A stretch of 64,000 bases of DNA from Picochlorum sp. 'celeri' (taxonomy: Eukaryota > Chlorophyta > Trebouxiophyceae): NCBI GenBank assembly GCA_010909725.1, contig JAACMV010000015.1:1-64000 (forward strand). Reading direction: 5' to 3'. A model generated the notes under the pieces. It did not search any database. It had not been told where the DNA came from and worked only from the letters and a program-made list of their open reading frames with translations. Numbering within the stretch: position 1 is the first letter of the stretch; every line of letters begins with the position of its first letter. Of the stretch, positions 31,083 to 41,570 are shown piece after piece. The position numbers and the translations under genes are program-made.

Positions 31083-33392
31083 TTATGCATTCTGTTTCCC
31101 TGTTGCAATCAACATTTTCCTGGCTTGTTTTTTGGTGATGTGGGTCCTTCCTTCTTCTCTGGACCTCTTTCTCCTCTCAGATTCCAAATGAATTAGCAAA
31201 TTTGAAATGTCTGCAGGGTTCACTCCACCGAGGCGTGCTGCCTGACCGATGGTGGAGGGCCTCATTTTTTCAAGTTTCTCCCTTGCTTCTTTGCTCAGCG
31301 TCCCGATAGCATCATAGTCAATGTCCTCAGGGATTTTCTTTGCATGCTTTGATGCCACGGAAGCCAACTGCTTCTCTTGTCTCTTAATAAAACCGGAATA
31401 TTTAAGTTCAATCTCCACAGCTTCCTTCTCCGACTCGGTGAGGCTGCTGTCCCCATATCCGAATGCATCTAGCAAATCATAATGGATATGGGGTCTCTTT
31501 AATATTTCCGCCAATGATATCATCTGACTGATCTTCTGGTCGGAAATTTTCTCCACTTCTCGCGAAATCGGACTCGTTTCACGGACTCGAGTGGAACTCA
31601 GTTTTTCCATTTCTCTTGCAATACTGTTCATTTTGTTCTCATAACATGACCAGTGTGAATCATCGATAAGGCCCACAGCTCTCCCAATAGGCGTCAGCCT
31701 CTTGTCTGCGTTATCTCCACGGAGTAGTAAGCGATATTCAGACCTACTGGTGAGCATTCTATATGGCTCTCTAAGGTCCTTGGTGACCAAGTCATCTATC
31801 AGGGTTCCAATGTATGAGGACTCCCTGGAAAGAACCAGGTGTTTCTTTTCTGCAACGATATTGTACGCATTGATACCTGCAATGATTCCTTGCGCGGCTG
31901 CTTCTTCGTAGCCCGTCGTGCCATTCAGTTGCCCCGAGAAAAAGAGGCCAGAAATCTTCTTTGTTTCCAGGGTTGAATGGCATTGATGGGCGGGCAAGTA
32001 GTCATAGTCTACGGCATATGCCGGTCGCATCATGGTGCATCTTTCTAATCCGGGGAGTGTCCTGAGCAACGAGAGCTGTAATCTCTCAGGCAAGCCTGTG
32101 GACAAGCCCTGCACGTACAACTCAGGAGTCGCCCTAGACTCTGGCTCCAAGAAGATCTGGTGACTATCCTTATCTGCAAACCTCACAATTTTGTCCTCAA
32201 TCGATGGACAATACCGTGGTCCCACGGAATCTACCCACCCGCCGTAGATTGGGGTTTCGTGTAGATTCTCTCGCAGCAGCCTGTGGGTCTCTGGGGTGGT
32301 GTGGGTAAGCCAACAGCTCACTTGATCCCGAAGCTTGTGAGCACGGGAATCAAAGCTGAACCACCGAACATCCTCATCACCTGGCTGCTCCTCCATTCCA
32401 GAAAAATCTACAGTCCTTTTATCTATCCTTGCAGGGGTACCTGTCTTGAGCCTGCCGGTTTCAAATCCCAATCTCATCAATGATTCTGTCAGTTCGGTGC
32501 AAGCACTTTCTCCGGCTCTCCCAGAAGATAGACTGGACTTCCCCACCCATATTTGTCCCCTCATGAACGTCCCTGTCGTTAAAATCGCGGCCTTGCACCT
32601 GTAACTCAGGCCAAAGTGGGTTGTGACCCCGCAAATGGACTCATTACTGTCCACTTGAAGATCAACCACCATGCCCTCCCTTACATGCAGCCCCTTTGTG
32701 TTTTGAAGAACATTGCGCATGTATGACGAATACTCAAGTTTGTCTGTCTGGGCCCTCAGAGCCCACACAGCAGGGCCTTTGGACCTGTTCAGAACCCGCT
32801 TCTGCAGGTAGCATGCATCAGTTGCCTTCCCAATCTCCCCGCCCAACGCATCAACTTCGTGTACAAGCTGACTTTTTGCGGGACCTCCGACAGCGGGATT
32901 GCATGGTTGCCAGGCAATTTTATCCAGAGTCATGGTCAACAGCAACGTCTTCGCCCCCAGCCTGGCTGAAGCCAACGCCGCTTCACATCCTGCATGTCCA
33001 GCGCCGACGACGACCACATCGTAATCTTCATCGTGCCAGTACACCTGACTTGTTCCTGCATCCCCTGAAGCACAAGGTACCTGTATGATGCTCCTGCCGT
33101 CGCTGGACCTTCGTAAGCACTGCCTGTTGTAGGCAGACGATGGTCCACTCAGTGTTGGTGTATGCCTCGTGCAGGGAACACATTTAAAGCTACCGTTTTT
33201 AAGATGGCCATGCGCTGCATGCACAGCCACCCGTACGGGGACGGCCCGTCCACAGACCTGCTGAGGAGGTTTTGCCATGTGTCCAAATGTGCTGCCTCCT
33301 TGGGGACCCGTCACGTCGAACTGCTCAGAAAACAATTTCCACCGCTCATGTATGCATATATATTCCAAAACTGACCTGGTTCCACTGCACAT
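31083..33392 (-). CDS. MnmG/GidA tRNA uridine-modifying enzyme, organellar
   Basis: The FAD-dependent partner of MnmE, forming the cmnm5/taurinomethyl-type modification at U34 of organellar tRNAs (MTO1 in mitochondria). The Rossmann motif [57 protein letters not shown] and the C-terminal helical EQLAxxGFNPADIS-like region are all present. About 130 residues precede the FAD motif, far longer than bacterial enzymes, fitting a targeting peptide. The start is uncertain (ATG at 33392 or later); no intron is needed. It converges with glyoxalase 46 bp away. Confidence 0.93.
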   Translation of the reverse strand: MCSGTRSVLEYICIHERWKLFSEQFDVTGPQGGSTFGHMAKPPQQVCGRAVPVRVAVHAAHGHLKNGSFKCVPCTRHTPTLSGPSSAYNRQCLRRSSDGRSIIQVPCASGDAGTSQVYWHDEDYDVVVVGAGHAGCEAALASARLGAKTLLLTMTLDKIAWQPCNPAVGGPAKSQLVHEVDALGGEIGKATDACYLQKRVLNRSKGPAVWALRAQTDKLEYSSYMRNVLQNTKGLHVREGMVVDLQVDSNESICGVTTHFGLSYRCKAAILTTGTFMRGQIWVGKSSLSSGRAGESACTELTESLMRLGFETGRLKTGTPARIDKRTVDFSGMEEQPGDEDVRWFSFDSRAHKLRDQVSCWLTHTTPETHRLLRENLHETPIYGGWVDSVGPRYCPSIEDKIVRFADKDSHQIFLEPESRATPELYVQGLSTGLPERLQLSLLRTLPGLERCTMMRPAYAVDYDYLPAHQCHSTLETKKISGLFFSGQLNGTTGYEEAAAQGIIAGINAYNIVAEKKHLVLSRESSYIGTLIDDLVTKDLREPYRMLTSRSEYRLLLRGDNADKRLTPIGRAVGLIDDSHWSCYENKMNSIAREMEKLSSTRVRETSPISREVEKISDQKISQMISLAEILKRPHIHYDLLDAFGYGDSSLTESEKEAVEIELKYSGFIKRQEKQLASVASKHAKKIPEDIDYDAIGTLSKEAREKLEKMRPSTIGQAARLGGVNPADISNLLIHLESERRKRSREEGRTHITKKQARKMLIATGKQNA

Positions 33393-33854
33393 GGTTGTAC
33401 ATGCACCACACCATGACAACGACGGAACTTGTTGCAGGCCGTCCGGTCCAGTGACAGCCTCAGCCGACTAATAATCTAGAATGTCCCTAGCAAGGTCCTC
33501 ACGCTCTGCCATTCGCTCTGCAGTGTCGATGATGCCCGATGCCTGATGATGCTCTTGGAGAAATGCTCTCTATTACCTTGTAGGCTCGCCGTGTCCACCA
33601 CATCATTGAATTCTTTACCATACTCGCACGGAAGGTTTGCGCGACAATCTCTGCAGAGAATCTCTGACACACAACCCAGACAAACAAGCTTGATTGCCCC
33701 TGCAAGACTGTGAAATTCTTCGTTTTACCAACAAACAAGAGTTTGGCAGAGAAATATCGAACTGGGTTTGGCTTGTATGAGCAAGGCAACGTTGCTCGCA
33801 TTTCAGCAGACGCTTCTTCTCTGAGTGGAGACACGTTTACTTGAGTATCGGGTT
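33393..33854. other. Divergent promoter region between MnmG and carrier genes
   Basis: About 460 bp, depending on the MnmG start. Short ORFs on both strands look like chance frames. I see no RNA gene. Confidence 0.4.
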
Positions 33855-34907
33855 ATGCAAGTACAGACAAGCGTCAGCCGTGTGACTGGACAGAATTCGA
33901 CGAGTGTGGCCGCGAATAGCAAGGTTGAGTTGGGCATGTCTGCGTCAGAGAAAAAGGCGGAGAAGAGACACTTGTCATGGTCCCAAATTACAAAGTCGCT
34001 ACTTGCAGGTGGAGTCGCGGGGGCTGTGAGCAGAACTGCCGTGGCACCTCTCGAGAGATTAAAAATTTTGATGCAAATCCAGGGGAATGAAAAGGTGTAC
34101 ACCGGCATCTGGCAGGGGACCATGCACATGTGGAGGACAGACGGGCTGAAGGGCCTGTTCAAAGGGAATGGGTTGAATTGCATCCGGATTTTCCCGAACC
34201 AGGCGATCAAGTTCATGTCTTATGAGCAGCTCTCCAGGAGAATATCACATTATCTCATCGATAATGGTGGAGATGGCCAGCTGACTCCATTGCTGCGGCT
34301 TGGTGCCGGAGCCGGAGCAGGAATTGTAGGAATGTCTGCTACATACCCCATGGATATGGTGCGAGGCAGGATCACAATCCAGGAGGGAAATAAGCAGCAG
34401 TATCGTGGCATGATGCATGCCACTCGCAGTATTATTGCCAACGAGGGTGTCTTGGCTCTGTGGAGGGGATGGCTTCCATCTGTGATTGGCGTTGTTCCAT
34501 ACGTTGGCCTCAACTTTGCTGTGTATGAAACCTTGAAGGATTTGCTGATAAAGTCGAACAACTACAGAGATGAAAGAGATTTGAGTATAGCGACAAAATT
34601 GTCTTGCGGCGCTGTTGCAGGCACAGCTGGGCAGACTGTTGCGTATCCATTTGATGTTGTTCGCCGAAGACTGCAGGTGTCTGGGTGGAGTGGTGCAGAG
34701 AAATTGCACGCAGAAAGTGGCCATGCCATCGCATATAGGGGTATGTTAGACTGTTTCGCAAGGACATTTAGGGAAGAAGGCCTGGGAGCTCTGTTCAAGG
34801 GTCTGGGACCGAATTACCTCAAGGTGGTTCCATCGATTGCAATTGCCTTTGTGACCTACGAGCAAATGAAAGAGCTTCTGGGTGCAGAAATCCGAATTTC
34901 TGGATGA
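33855..34907 (+). CDS. Mitochondrial adenine nucleotide carrier (ADNT1/SLC25-type)
   Basis: An inner-membrane carrier of the SLC25 family with three ~100-residue repeats. Each carries the Px(D/E)xx(K/R) signature: PLERLKILMQ, PMDMVRGRIT and PFDVVRRRLQ. The motif YRDERDLSIATKLSCGAVAGTAGQT and the VSGWSGAEK linker resemble plant ADNT1 (AMP/ATP exchange) more than the classic ADP/ATP carrier, which has RRRMMM. The N-terminal tail of about 45 residues has no EF-hands, so it is not the Ca-regulated APC type. The start is the ATG at 33855; it is intronless. Confidence 0.87.
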   Translation: MQVQTSVSRVTGQNSTSVAANSKVELGMSASEKKAEKRHLSWSQITKSLLAGGVAGAVSRTAVAPLERLKILMQIQGNEKVYTGIWQGTMHMWRTDGLKGLFKGNGLNCIRIFPNQAIKFMSYEQLSRRISHYLIDNGGDGQLTPLLRLGAGAGAGIVGMSATYPMDMVRGRITIQEGNKQQYRGMMHATRSIIANEGVLALWRGWLPSVIGVVPYVGLNFAVYETLKDLLIKSNNYRDERDLSIATKLSCGAVAGTAGQTVAYPFDVVRRRLQVSGWSGAEKLHAESGHAIAYRGMLDCFARTFREEGLGALFKGLGPNYLKVVPSIAIAFVTYEQMKELLGAEIRISG

Positions 34908-34946
34908 TTGTAAAATACTATGTGAAAATTACACAATTATACGGCC

Positions 34947-35429
34947 TCATTCTGTCAATATTCCAAGAAGCTCCTCATCCCTGAACAGATAGAATTCTGG
35001 GGCATCAGAGCCAGGTGCTGGCGTCTCTCCAAGTTTGACCTGCACTCCTCCATACTCGGGCAGCAGGACCTTGTCCCCTTCCTTCACACTCACTGGAATA
35101 ATCTCACCATTCATCGACCTTCGTCCGGGCCCCACAGCCACGACTGACCCTTGATTAATCTGCACAGGAAGCGATTCGTGAGAACAACAAGGCGGTGGCT
35201 TCTAGACGTTTTCAGGCCAACACAGGACCCTTGTCAGTTCCATGGGCGATGTATCGGTGTTTCGCCTCTTGTACGGCACAAATATAACAAAAAATTGGGA
35301 AATCTACAAAACAAATACCTTTTGCGCCGCAGAGTCTGGAAGCAGAACCCCTCCAACAGACTTGGTTGGGGGGACAACCTTCTGGACGAGAACACGATCG
35401 AGCAGGGGGATGAGCTTTTTGGCCGACAT
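34947..35429 (-). CDS. Mitochondrial-type chaperonin 10 (GroES homologue)
   Basis: Co-chaperonin of CPN60. Exon 1 (35429-35319) encodes [31 protein letters not shown]. Intron 35318-35160 (GTATTT donor, GTGCAG acceptor, 159 nt) joins AAQK to [12 protein letters not shown], the start of the mobile-loop-distal half. The ending [26 protein letters not shown] has the usual domain end, though the APGSDAP stretch is longer than in typical CPN10. About 107 residues, a single GroES domain, so it is not the plastid double-domain Cpn20. It converges with the carrier gene 39 bp away. Confidence 0.92.
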
Positions 35430-36085
35430 TGTCTCTCTATAACTATTAAAAGTAAATTAAATTGATTTTATCACGGCGAAGGTATCGAGCAGCGCAGAGT
35501 TTGTGCAATCCAAGCATGGGCCACTCCATGGTTCTCCGAATTATTATGACCAAATGAACAAATCTGCTCGGCTCCACCAGCGCATTGGTCCCCACCAAGG
35601 GCAAGAACAAATAGCCAAATAATAATATCCATCACCTCACACCGTGGTCACCGGTCCTGGCACTTTACGCATGAGCACAGTTGGTTGCCCGCAGTTCAGC
35701 CCGTGAGAAAAGGTCGCAGTCAGGAAGGCTGATATCACATTAAATTTCATAGAGGCCAAGGACAGATTCCATCGGCAACATTTGGTGGTCGAGCGGTGAC
35801 TCACTGTACCTGTGTGAACAACTTTGGGGTGGATGTCTACAAGGAGAAGAAACGGGGACACAGTCTCCCGCAACCAATGCATCGCTTCTAGAACGCGCAG
35901 CAAGAGTAACAATGATATGTCAGATAGAGGCCATGTCCCTTTGAGCTCAGGAGCCGGCAAAGATACGTCAAGAATTGGGGCAACACCTCTGTCGGTCCGT
36001 TACATATTTCCTTTTGATTGAAGCCCATTTTCATGCACCTTTACAGATACGGGACCGCGGAGGATAACCACCATTTTCTCTATAT
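35430..36085. other. Intergenic region with one possible small spliced gene on the minus strand
   Basis: This mostly unremarkable stretch must hold promoters for CPN10 and CDP-DAG synthase. On the minus strand, an ATG near 35882 opens MHWLRETVSPFLLLVDIH; a GTACAG donor after VVHT and a TATCAG acceptor near 35737 would join it in phase to a segment ending MRKVPGPVTTV at 35637. I recognise no family; the phase agreement is the only support. Confidence 0.25.
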
Positions 36086-37396
36086 ATGGATATGCAGGAA
36101 CACTCAAATAAATTAAAGTCTTTTCGGATTAGGTTGTACTCGACCATTGTTTTGATAGCATCGTTCTCGTTCATCATATATGCTGGTCATGTTCCTCTGA
36201 TGGGCATGGTTTTGGCAATACAGACCGTCATGGTGAAAGAATTATTCCAATTGGCACGGGAGGCGCAGCGAGAGCGTTCTCTACCAGGTTTTCGTGCACA
36301 GCAGTGGTACTTTTATTTCGTGGCTGCATTTTGGGTGTACGTGAGGTTCATCAAGAATAACTTGATCGTAGAAATAACGAGCAGCGCAGCTCTGTCAAGA
36401 CTTTTGGGAACCATGATACGGAGGCACACTCTAATTTCGTTCTCTTTGTACACTGGTGGCTTTGTTGCTTTTGTCTTGACTCTGAACAAGGGAGCATATA
36501 CATATCAGTTTGGCCAATTCGCCTGGACACACATGATATTGATGACCGTTTTTCTACCGTCATCGTTTTTTGTGTCCAATATTTTTGAGGGAATCATATG
36601 GTTTTTGTTGCCGTGCGCTCTCGTCATCGTGAACGACATTGCCGCATACCTTGCAGGGTTTTTCTTTGGGCGAACCCCGCTGATAAAGCTGTCACCGAAG
36701 AAGACATGGGAAGGCTTCATAGGAGGTTTTGTGGGTACACTGATTGCTTCTTGGTTTCTGTCTGGATGGATGTCGCAATCTGCGTGGCTCACATGCCCGA
36801 GGACGGACTTGTCGATTTTCCAACCCATGGAGTGCACAGAACCTCCTGAAACTTTTCAACCACGCGATTTTAACGCGATAGATATTCTCAGTCTTTTTGC
36901 AGAACACAAATTTATTAAGCGAGTGGAGCTTTTACACAATCTTTTGCCTGCTGATGTTCAAAGCTGGATCAATAGCATTCACATCCATGCCGCTCCAATG
37001 CAGTTCCATGCCATCGCACTGGCACTGTTTGCTTCTGCCATAGCTCCTTTCGGGGGATTTTTTGCGTCTGGATTCAAAAGAGGATTTAATATTAAAGACT
37101 TTGGTCATTCGATTCCAGGGCATGGCGGCATGACGGACAGGATGGACTGCCAAGTGGTCATGGCGACATTTTCGTACATCTACTATCATGCCTTCACCGA
37201 CCGCAGTGCAATCACGCTGGGGTCCGTCCTGACTATTGCCCTCAAACTGAAAGCGTCGGATCAGATAGAGCTATTTCTGCACATGGCCCACATTTTAGAG
37301 AGCCAAGGATATTTACCTCCGACCACATCCAAGGCAATTTCTGGTATTGTGGACAATGGAGTGGAACTAGGCAACACCACTCGATATGACGAATGA
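36086..37396 (+). CDS. Phosphatidate cytidylyltransferase (CDP-diacylglycerol synthase)
   Basis: Makes CDP-diacylglycerol from CTP and phosphatidate in the ER for phosphoinositide and phosphatidylglycerol synthesis. 436 residues, the length of eukaryotic ER-type CDS enzymes. Several transmembrane segments (SFSFIIYAGHVPLMGMVLAI and others), NDIAAYLAGFFFGRTPLIKLSPKKTWEGF in the middle, and the signature SIPGHGGMTDRMDCQ near the C-terminal third with the catalytic Asp pair. Intronless. No targeting peptide is evident, consistent with the ER isoform rather than the plastid one. Confidence 0.93.
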   Translation: MDMQEHSNKLKSFRIRLYSTIVLIASFSFIIYAGHVPLMGMVLAIQTVMVKELFQLAREAQRERSLPGFRAQQWYFYFVAAFWVYVRFIKNNLIVEITSSAALSRLLGTMIRRHTLISFSLYTGGFVAFVLTLNKGAYTYQFGQFAWTHMILMTVFLPSSFFVSNIFEGIIWFLLPCALVIVNDIAAYLAGFFFGRTPLIKLSPKKTWEGFIGGFVGTLIASWFLSGWMSQSAWLTCPRTDLSIFQPMECTEPPETFQPRDFNAIDILSLFAEHKFIKRVELLHNLLPADVQSWINSIHIHAAPMQFHAIALALFASAIAPFGGFFASGFKRGFNIKDFGHSIPGHGGMTDRMDCQVVMATFSYIYYHAFTDRSAITLGSVLTIALKLKASDQIELFLHMAHILESQGYLPPTTSKAISGIVDNGVELGNTTRYDE

Positions 37397-37506
37397 ATGT
37401 ACAAACGTATTTTATTCCTTACATCATGTAGCTAAAACTTGCATCACTCGATTGATGAAGAGCGCCAAAGCAAGAAAAAACAAAAAACCCCAAAACGGGT
37501 GTCCAA

Positions 37507-38250
37507 TTAACTGGTCTTGAAATCGATACTGCTACTGCCACCACCTCCATACAATTCTCTGTAGGAACTGACTGTCATAACATACTCAGTATTGGGGCTG
37601 AGATTCTGCACGGTGTAACACTGGCCGCTCTGAATCTTGATTGGAGTAAATGCAGATGCCAACATGGTTGGCATCTTTGGTTGCACATTGACAGTGTAGT
37701 AGTCTGCACATCCATAGTTGGTGGGCGTATCCCAGCAAGCTTTCGCATATGTTGCCCCCTTATCCACGATTCGGAGATCTCCAGGTCCGCTCGGCCTCAC
37801 CCAGTTCAGGCAGAGCCTGTTGGGTGGTGACGGTGGCGGTGCTGGGGTAGCCTGGGGCGTTGCTTGGATCGAGGCCGTATTCCCTCCGGACGAGGCATAC
37901 TTTGTGCTGACAGCAGTGACAACAAATCTATAGGGTTGTCCATTTTGGAGGTTTGAGACCACATACGACACGTCTGGTGTTTGGGGTGTACTCTGTGAAG
38001 AGTACAGAGCTCCAGCCCCAAGAGGAATTGCATTCACCGTGTAAATGCTGACACAAGCACCATTCGCTGGTTTGTCCCAAGAGAGCGTCACCCGACTGTC
38101 TCCTGGAACAGCTTTCAAATTGGAAGGCGGTCCTGGTGGCAAGTCCCCACAGCCAGCTCCAACATTGATAACAGGTTGTGCATTGCCTTGGATGCACACA
38201 GCCAAAAGCGGTAAAAACAGGGAAGCAAACGCGGACCCTCTCATCATCAT
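37507..38250 (-). CDS. Secreted or surface protein with two fibronectin type III domains
   Basis: A 247-residue single-exon protein starting MMMRGSAFASLFLPLLAVCI, a clear signal peptide ending near NAQP. Two FN3-like modules follow: the first from PPSNLKAVPGDSRVTLSWDKP to NTASIQATP, a Pro-rich linker (PAPPPSPP), and the second from KACWDTPTNYG to SSSIDFKTS, each with the Trp and the Tyr corner (YRFVVTAVS, YVMTVSSYR). Cys pairs suggest disulfides. No membrane anchor is seen. The specific role is unknown. It lies directly beside the Fanzor relic. Confidence 0.65.
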   Translation of the reverse strand: MMMRGSAFASLFLPLLAVCIQGNAQPVINVGAGCGDLPPGPPSNLKAVPGDSRVTLSWDKPANGACVSIYTVNAIPLGAGALYSSQSTPQTPDVSYVVSNLQNGQPYRFVVTAVSTKYASSGGNTASIQATPQATPAPPPSPPNRLCLNWVRPSGPGDLRIVDKGATYAKACWDTPTNYGCADYYTVNVQPKMPTMLASAFTPIKIQSGQCYTVQNLSPNTEYVMTVSSYRELYGGGGSSSIDFKTS

Positions 38251-38452
38251 TGTCAAAAATATTTTTGATGTCCATTCAAAAATATTTTCCTCGGTTATTT
38301 GCCACGCGGTGGCTGGGACGCGTCGTCGTGTCCAAGATTTGTGTGTGAAAATTTTTGCATGTAGGGGGTTTGCTTTGCCTGCGGGACAAATTTTGCATGC
38401 ACGCCTACCGGTACGATTCCCGGTTACTATGAGCGTCAATGATGTTATATGG

Positions 38453-38742
38453 CATTCATGCACACCATGTTATGCATTTACTTTTGTTGAACAATGCAAC
38501 AACATTTGGAAAGAGGAAAGGTGTTGCAGCAAATGGCCAAATAACACACACTTGGAAACGAATCTTAATGTGTATACACTGCGGCACGAACAATGGATGT
38601 GAGCGTGCTTTCTGGCAACTCTGAGATGTGAATGCAGCCATCAATCTTGCCAAGTTTTTCCTGTGGGAAGTCAATGGTGAGGAGAAAGCAAAAGTCTTCC
38701 AAAGGCCTCAGAAACGAGCAGAGGAGGACGATATTTTTGAAA
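38453..38742 (+). pseudogene. Decayed, internally deleted Fanzor copy
   Basis: Two parts of the Fanzor reading frame are present and the middle is gone. The 5' part matches the intact gene at IHAHHVMHLLLL and THLETNLNVY, clearly at nucleotide level. It runs straight into the C-terminal zinc-finger/RuvC-III region (TNNGCERAFW, then DVNAAINLAKFF), with a frame change at the join near 38580. A TGA sits where WDRDVN-type proteins have Arg. The tail NGEEKAKVFQRP is shared with the scrap at 4663 but not with the intact Fanzor. A transposon relic starts at 38745, interrupting or ending the frame. Confidence 0.75.
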
Positions 38743-38744
38743 TA

Positions 38745-39872
38745 CTGTACCGCCGCTAACTCTTCGTGATTTCAGGATTTTCCCTCCTTTTCTTGTCCTA
38801 CAAAGTTTTCGAGTGCCAAAATTGGATTTCTGGCCGATCTGAGGTGGGAACAGGGTGCAATAGTTTACAATAGATGTAAATAAATCCCTTAGATGCTGTA
38901 GACGTCCAAAGATAGACGTGGTCATGATCGATTGCTTGATCTTGTTCCAGACCTCCTTCCCCTGGGATGATTGGATGGGTCATAGGCATGGTCTCCTTCT
39001 GATGGCTCTTCATTCTGGCTCTCGTCGTCTGTATCATGTATAGAATGCTCGATTTCATCCTAACTTGTTGTAGCTTTGTCCTCTAGCACTTGGAGTGGTG
39101 CATCACAAGGCACAGCATCCGGGAAGATATTGACTCTGTTTGTCTCTGGGTCCATCGGGAAAAGAAGGCCATTCTCAAACAATCTCAGGGCTTCTTCTTG
39201 AACTTCAATATCCCAAGCATCTAATATCGTGCAATCGAGCCAAGCTTTCTGGAATAGACTTGTCTCGATCTGCTGCCATGCTTTATAGGTGCAGTCAATG
39301 GCATCCTCTCTTTTCACCTTGGGTTTTGTGCTCTTTTCTCTGCCCACCTTTTTCCAGCATGAGGGGAGGTAACATGTTCTATTAAATCCAAGTTGCTATC
39401 TCGTATCGATACATACGCTCTGTGATACAGCAAGAGCTCTTTCGGCTGAGGAAAGGGCCATTGTGTTGCTGTCGTTGTACTTGTGAGTCTATCATTGCTA
39501 CCTTTACCGATTTCTAAACCACTTCCGCATACATTACATTTCAATGATCTTTATATTTGTTAGCAATGATCTTTCAGCGCTAGAGGTATGAGAAATCAAG
39601 GATTCTGGCAATGTCAGAAATTCAAATGTGATTCAAGGTCTCCTGGCATCATTTTGAGGGTCTGACCCAGTATTGTGATGTCGGCGCCATCAAATGGACA
39701 CCCTGTAGCATTCTACATGCTCATTCTATCACTAGAACACAGGGAAATGGAACAAGACGCCAGAATCCATGCAATTTTGGTGGCCCCAGTTATTTTCACC
39801 TATCCTTCAAAATTTTCGTGGATTCGGCATTTGAATTTCTTTTTGATTCGAAAATATTTGGCGGCGGTACAG
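38745..39872. mobile_element. pogo/Tc1-mariner-like DNA transposon relic with TIRs and TA duplication
   Basis: The ends are inverted copies of CTGTACCGCCGC (38745-38756 and 39861-39872), each flanked by TA (38743-38744 and 39873-39874), the target duplication of the Tc1/mariner/pogo superfamily. The element is 1128 bp. Inside, on the minus strand, lie transposase-like fragments (38925-39347). Beyond the first 12 bp the arms diverge, so it is old or deleted. It is inserted at the 3' edge of the Fanzor relic. Confidence 0.65.
38925..39347 (-). pseudogene. Fragment of a pogo/Tigger-like DDE transposase
   Basis: The minus-strand frame reads DAIDCTYKAWQQIETSLF and KAWLDCTI, resembling the C-terminal end of pogo/Tigger DDE proteins (DAI-x4-AW-x2-(V/I)-x6-C(F/W)). 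An acidic, Ser-rich tail continues in the same frame after an in-frame TAG at 39060 (DEIEHSIHDTDDESQNEEP, ending about 38925). The catalytic core is missing. It lies between the TIRs of the surrounding element, which supports the assignment. Confidence 0.45.
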
Positions 39873-39973
39873 TAAAATGAAATAAAGTCACATTACTCTA
39901 CATGCATATAATCATACTCATATGAATTGTTTTGATACTTGATACAAGAAATTCAGTAGAAATCGCTTTGGGC

Positions 39974-41542
39974 ATGCGCGTCACTGCAAAGTGTTTTTCG
40001 CTCGGATCGAGTCGGGAGGACACTGTGATGCTCAGTTCGAGAAGGATAAATGTGGCAGAAAACTTTAGAAGGGGTCGACAACTGCAGCGGCCCAAAATTT
40101 CCATATCATACCGCAACTGGCATTCCTTTTGTCTCACGAGGGCGACCAAGCCCGAGGAAACTGAGGCAGATGGTCCGAATAGATTGGCTAATATTTTGAA
40201 AATGTACTCAAAAGAAGACTTGGAGACCCAGAAAGAGGAATTGGAGGCTCGGCAGAGTCGCAAGCGGGATAAGCAGGCTTCTCGTGGTTCTCGACGGCAG
40301 GAGCCGAAAATCTCGTTTGTAGAGGGTCAGGAGGAGCAGGAAAGGAAATTCCGCAAATATTTTTACAGGGTGGAAGACGGCACATGGCGGCCGAGGGTTG
40401 GTGTACACGGCGATGACGTCCCCTGTTGGTGGGCACTCAGAGTCACCATAGGAAGAGAGAAGCAGACCTGTGCGGCGATCGAGAGAAGGTATCAGCAGTT
40501 GCGGGAGGCCCTGGAAGACCCTGATGGAATGCAGGAAATTGAGACATGGGATATTTCCAAGCGTGTTCGCGCGTGGAGTCCAAAGACGGAGAAGATGGGG
40601 AACAAATTGATCAGGTATGATGGTGGAGGTTGGGTTATGCTGAGGGCGAATCTGGACTCGCACATTGCAGGTATACTTCGGGGAAATATAAATATTTTGG
40701 GATTTCACCATCGAGAGGTTTTTCGTGGAGAAGAATTCCCTTTGCCTGCCGATGATGACCTTCTTGCCCGCCTCCGGGAATGGGAGAATAACCTGGATCC
40801 AATCCTGGAAGAGCAAGTTCGCGAGGAAATGGGCCTGCCTCCTCCTCCTCCTCCAACTGATCTTCTTGATTTTGCCGAGGAGAATACATCTAGGAGTAGC
40901 AGGAAAGGACAAAAATCCCAGAAGAGATCGGGCTTGTTTTCTTCTAATGACGGATACGATTCCTGGGAGGATAATACCAATGATTGGTATGGAGGGGATT
41001 CATCAAATGAAGACTCGTGGTCTGAAGAACTGGGAAATATGTGGGCCGACGACAGCAGCTCGTCTGTCTGGCTAGCCGAGTCAGGGGGCTCCCTCACAGA
41101 TGATGATTCCAGCGTCACACATGTTGACCGTGGCCAGGAAAACTCTCCAACAGAAATCTGGTCTTTGCAGGCTGGCAACCCAAGCGATTCAAATAATGGT
41201 GAATGGTTGAATGCATTTGATGACCAAGCTGCAAGCGACTGGAGTGATTTAGAAGCAAAACATGTGGATGATGATGATGATGATTTGGCCTGGTGGGATG
41301 ATAACCAAGGGGACACGTCCTCGGTGAGTAGCACGGCTGGTATGGAGACTCCACAACAAAATGTAGAGCGAAAAGGAGATTCTTTAGGTGCGGCAATCGA
41401 GGTTGTTTCCGGGGCCTTCAAAGATTTTGAAGGGGTTGTCTTGGAGGACTCGCAGGATTCCAACAAGGTGAAGGCAGAGGTTGATGTTTTTGGGAAGCCT
41501 ACCATTGTATTCTTAGAAAAAAAGGACTTCATTTATTTATAA
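39974..41542 (+). CDS. Plastid NusG-N-terminal-domain protein (pTAC13-like)
   Basis: A 522-residue single-exon protein. After a leader rich in Arg and Ser and a basic coil (about residues 70-115), an NGN domain begins at CWWALRVTIGREKQTCAAIERR and continues through GGWVMLRANLDSHIAGILRGN to a gap-and-glycine end, as in NusG/Spt5. This supports a transcription elongation role, probably with the plastid polymerase (pTAC13 in plants). I see no C-terminal KOW domain; instead there is a long acidic Ser/Asp/Trp-rich tail (DDSSSSVWLAESGG, repeated W-D-D motifs). The plastid location is inferred from the leader and the family. Confidence 0.65.
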   Translation: MRVTAKCFSLGSSREDTVMLSSRRINVAENFRRGRQLQRPKISISYRNWHSFCLTRATKPEETEADGPNRLANILKMYSKEDLETQKEELEARQSRKRDKQASRGSRRQEPKISFVEGQEEQERKFRKYFYRVEDGTWRPRVGVHGDDVPCWWALRVTIGREKQTCAAIERRYQQLREALEDPDGMQEIETWDISKRVRAWSPKTEKMGNKLIRYDGGGWVMLRANLDSHIAGILRGNINILGFHHREVFRGEEFPLPADDDLLARLREWENNLDPILEEQVREEMGLPPPPPPTDLLDFAEENTSRSSRKGQKSQKRSGLFSSNDGYDSWEDNTNDWYGGDSSNEDSWSEELGNMWADDSSSSVWLAESGGSLTDDDSSVTHVDRGQENSPTEIWSLQAGNPSDSNNGEWLNAFDDQAASDWSDLEAKHVDDDDDDLAWWDDNQGDTSSVSSTAGMETPQQNVERKGDSLGAAIEVVSGAFKDFEGVVLEDSQDSNKVKAEVDVFGKPTIVFLEKKDFIYL

Positions 41543-41570
41543 TGTATGGAAATCTGAGAATCAAATCAAA

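Noticed and set aside
40208..41532. Minus-strand ORFs of 234 and 275 codons within the NusG-like gene
   Set aside because: Antisense of an acidic, Ser/Asp-rich coding region; no family resemblance and no start context.
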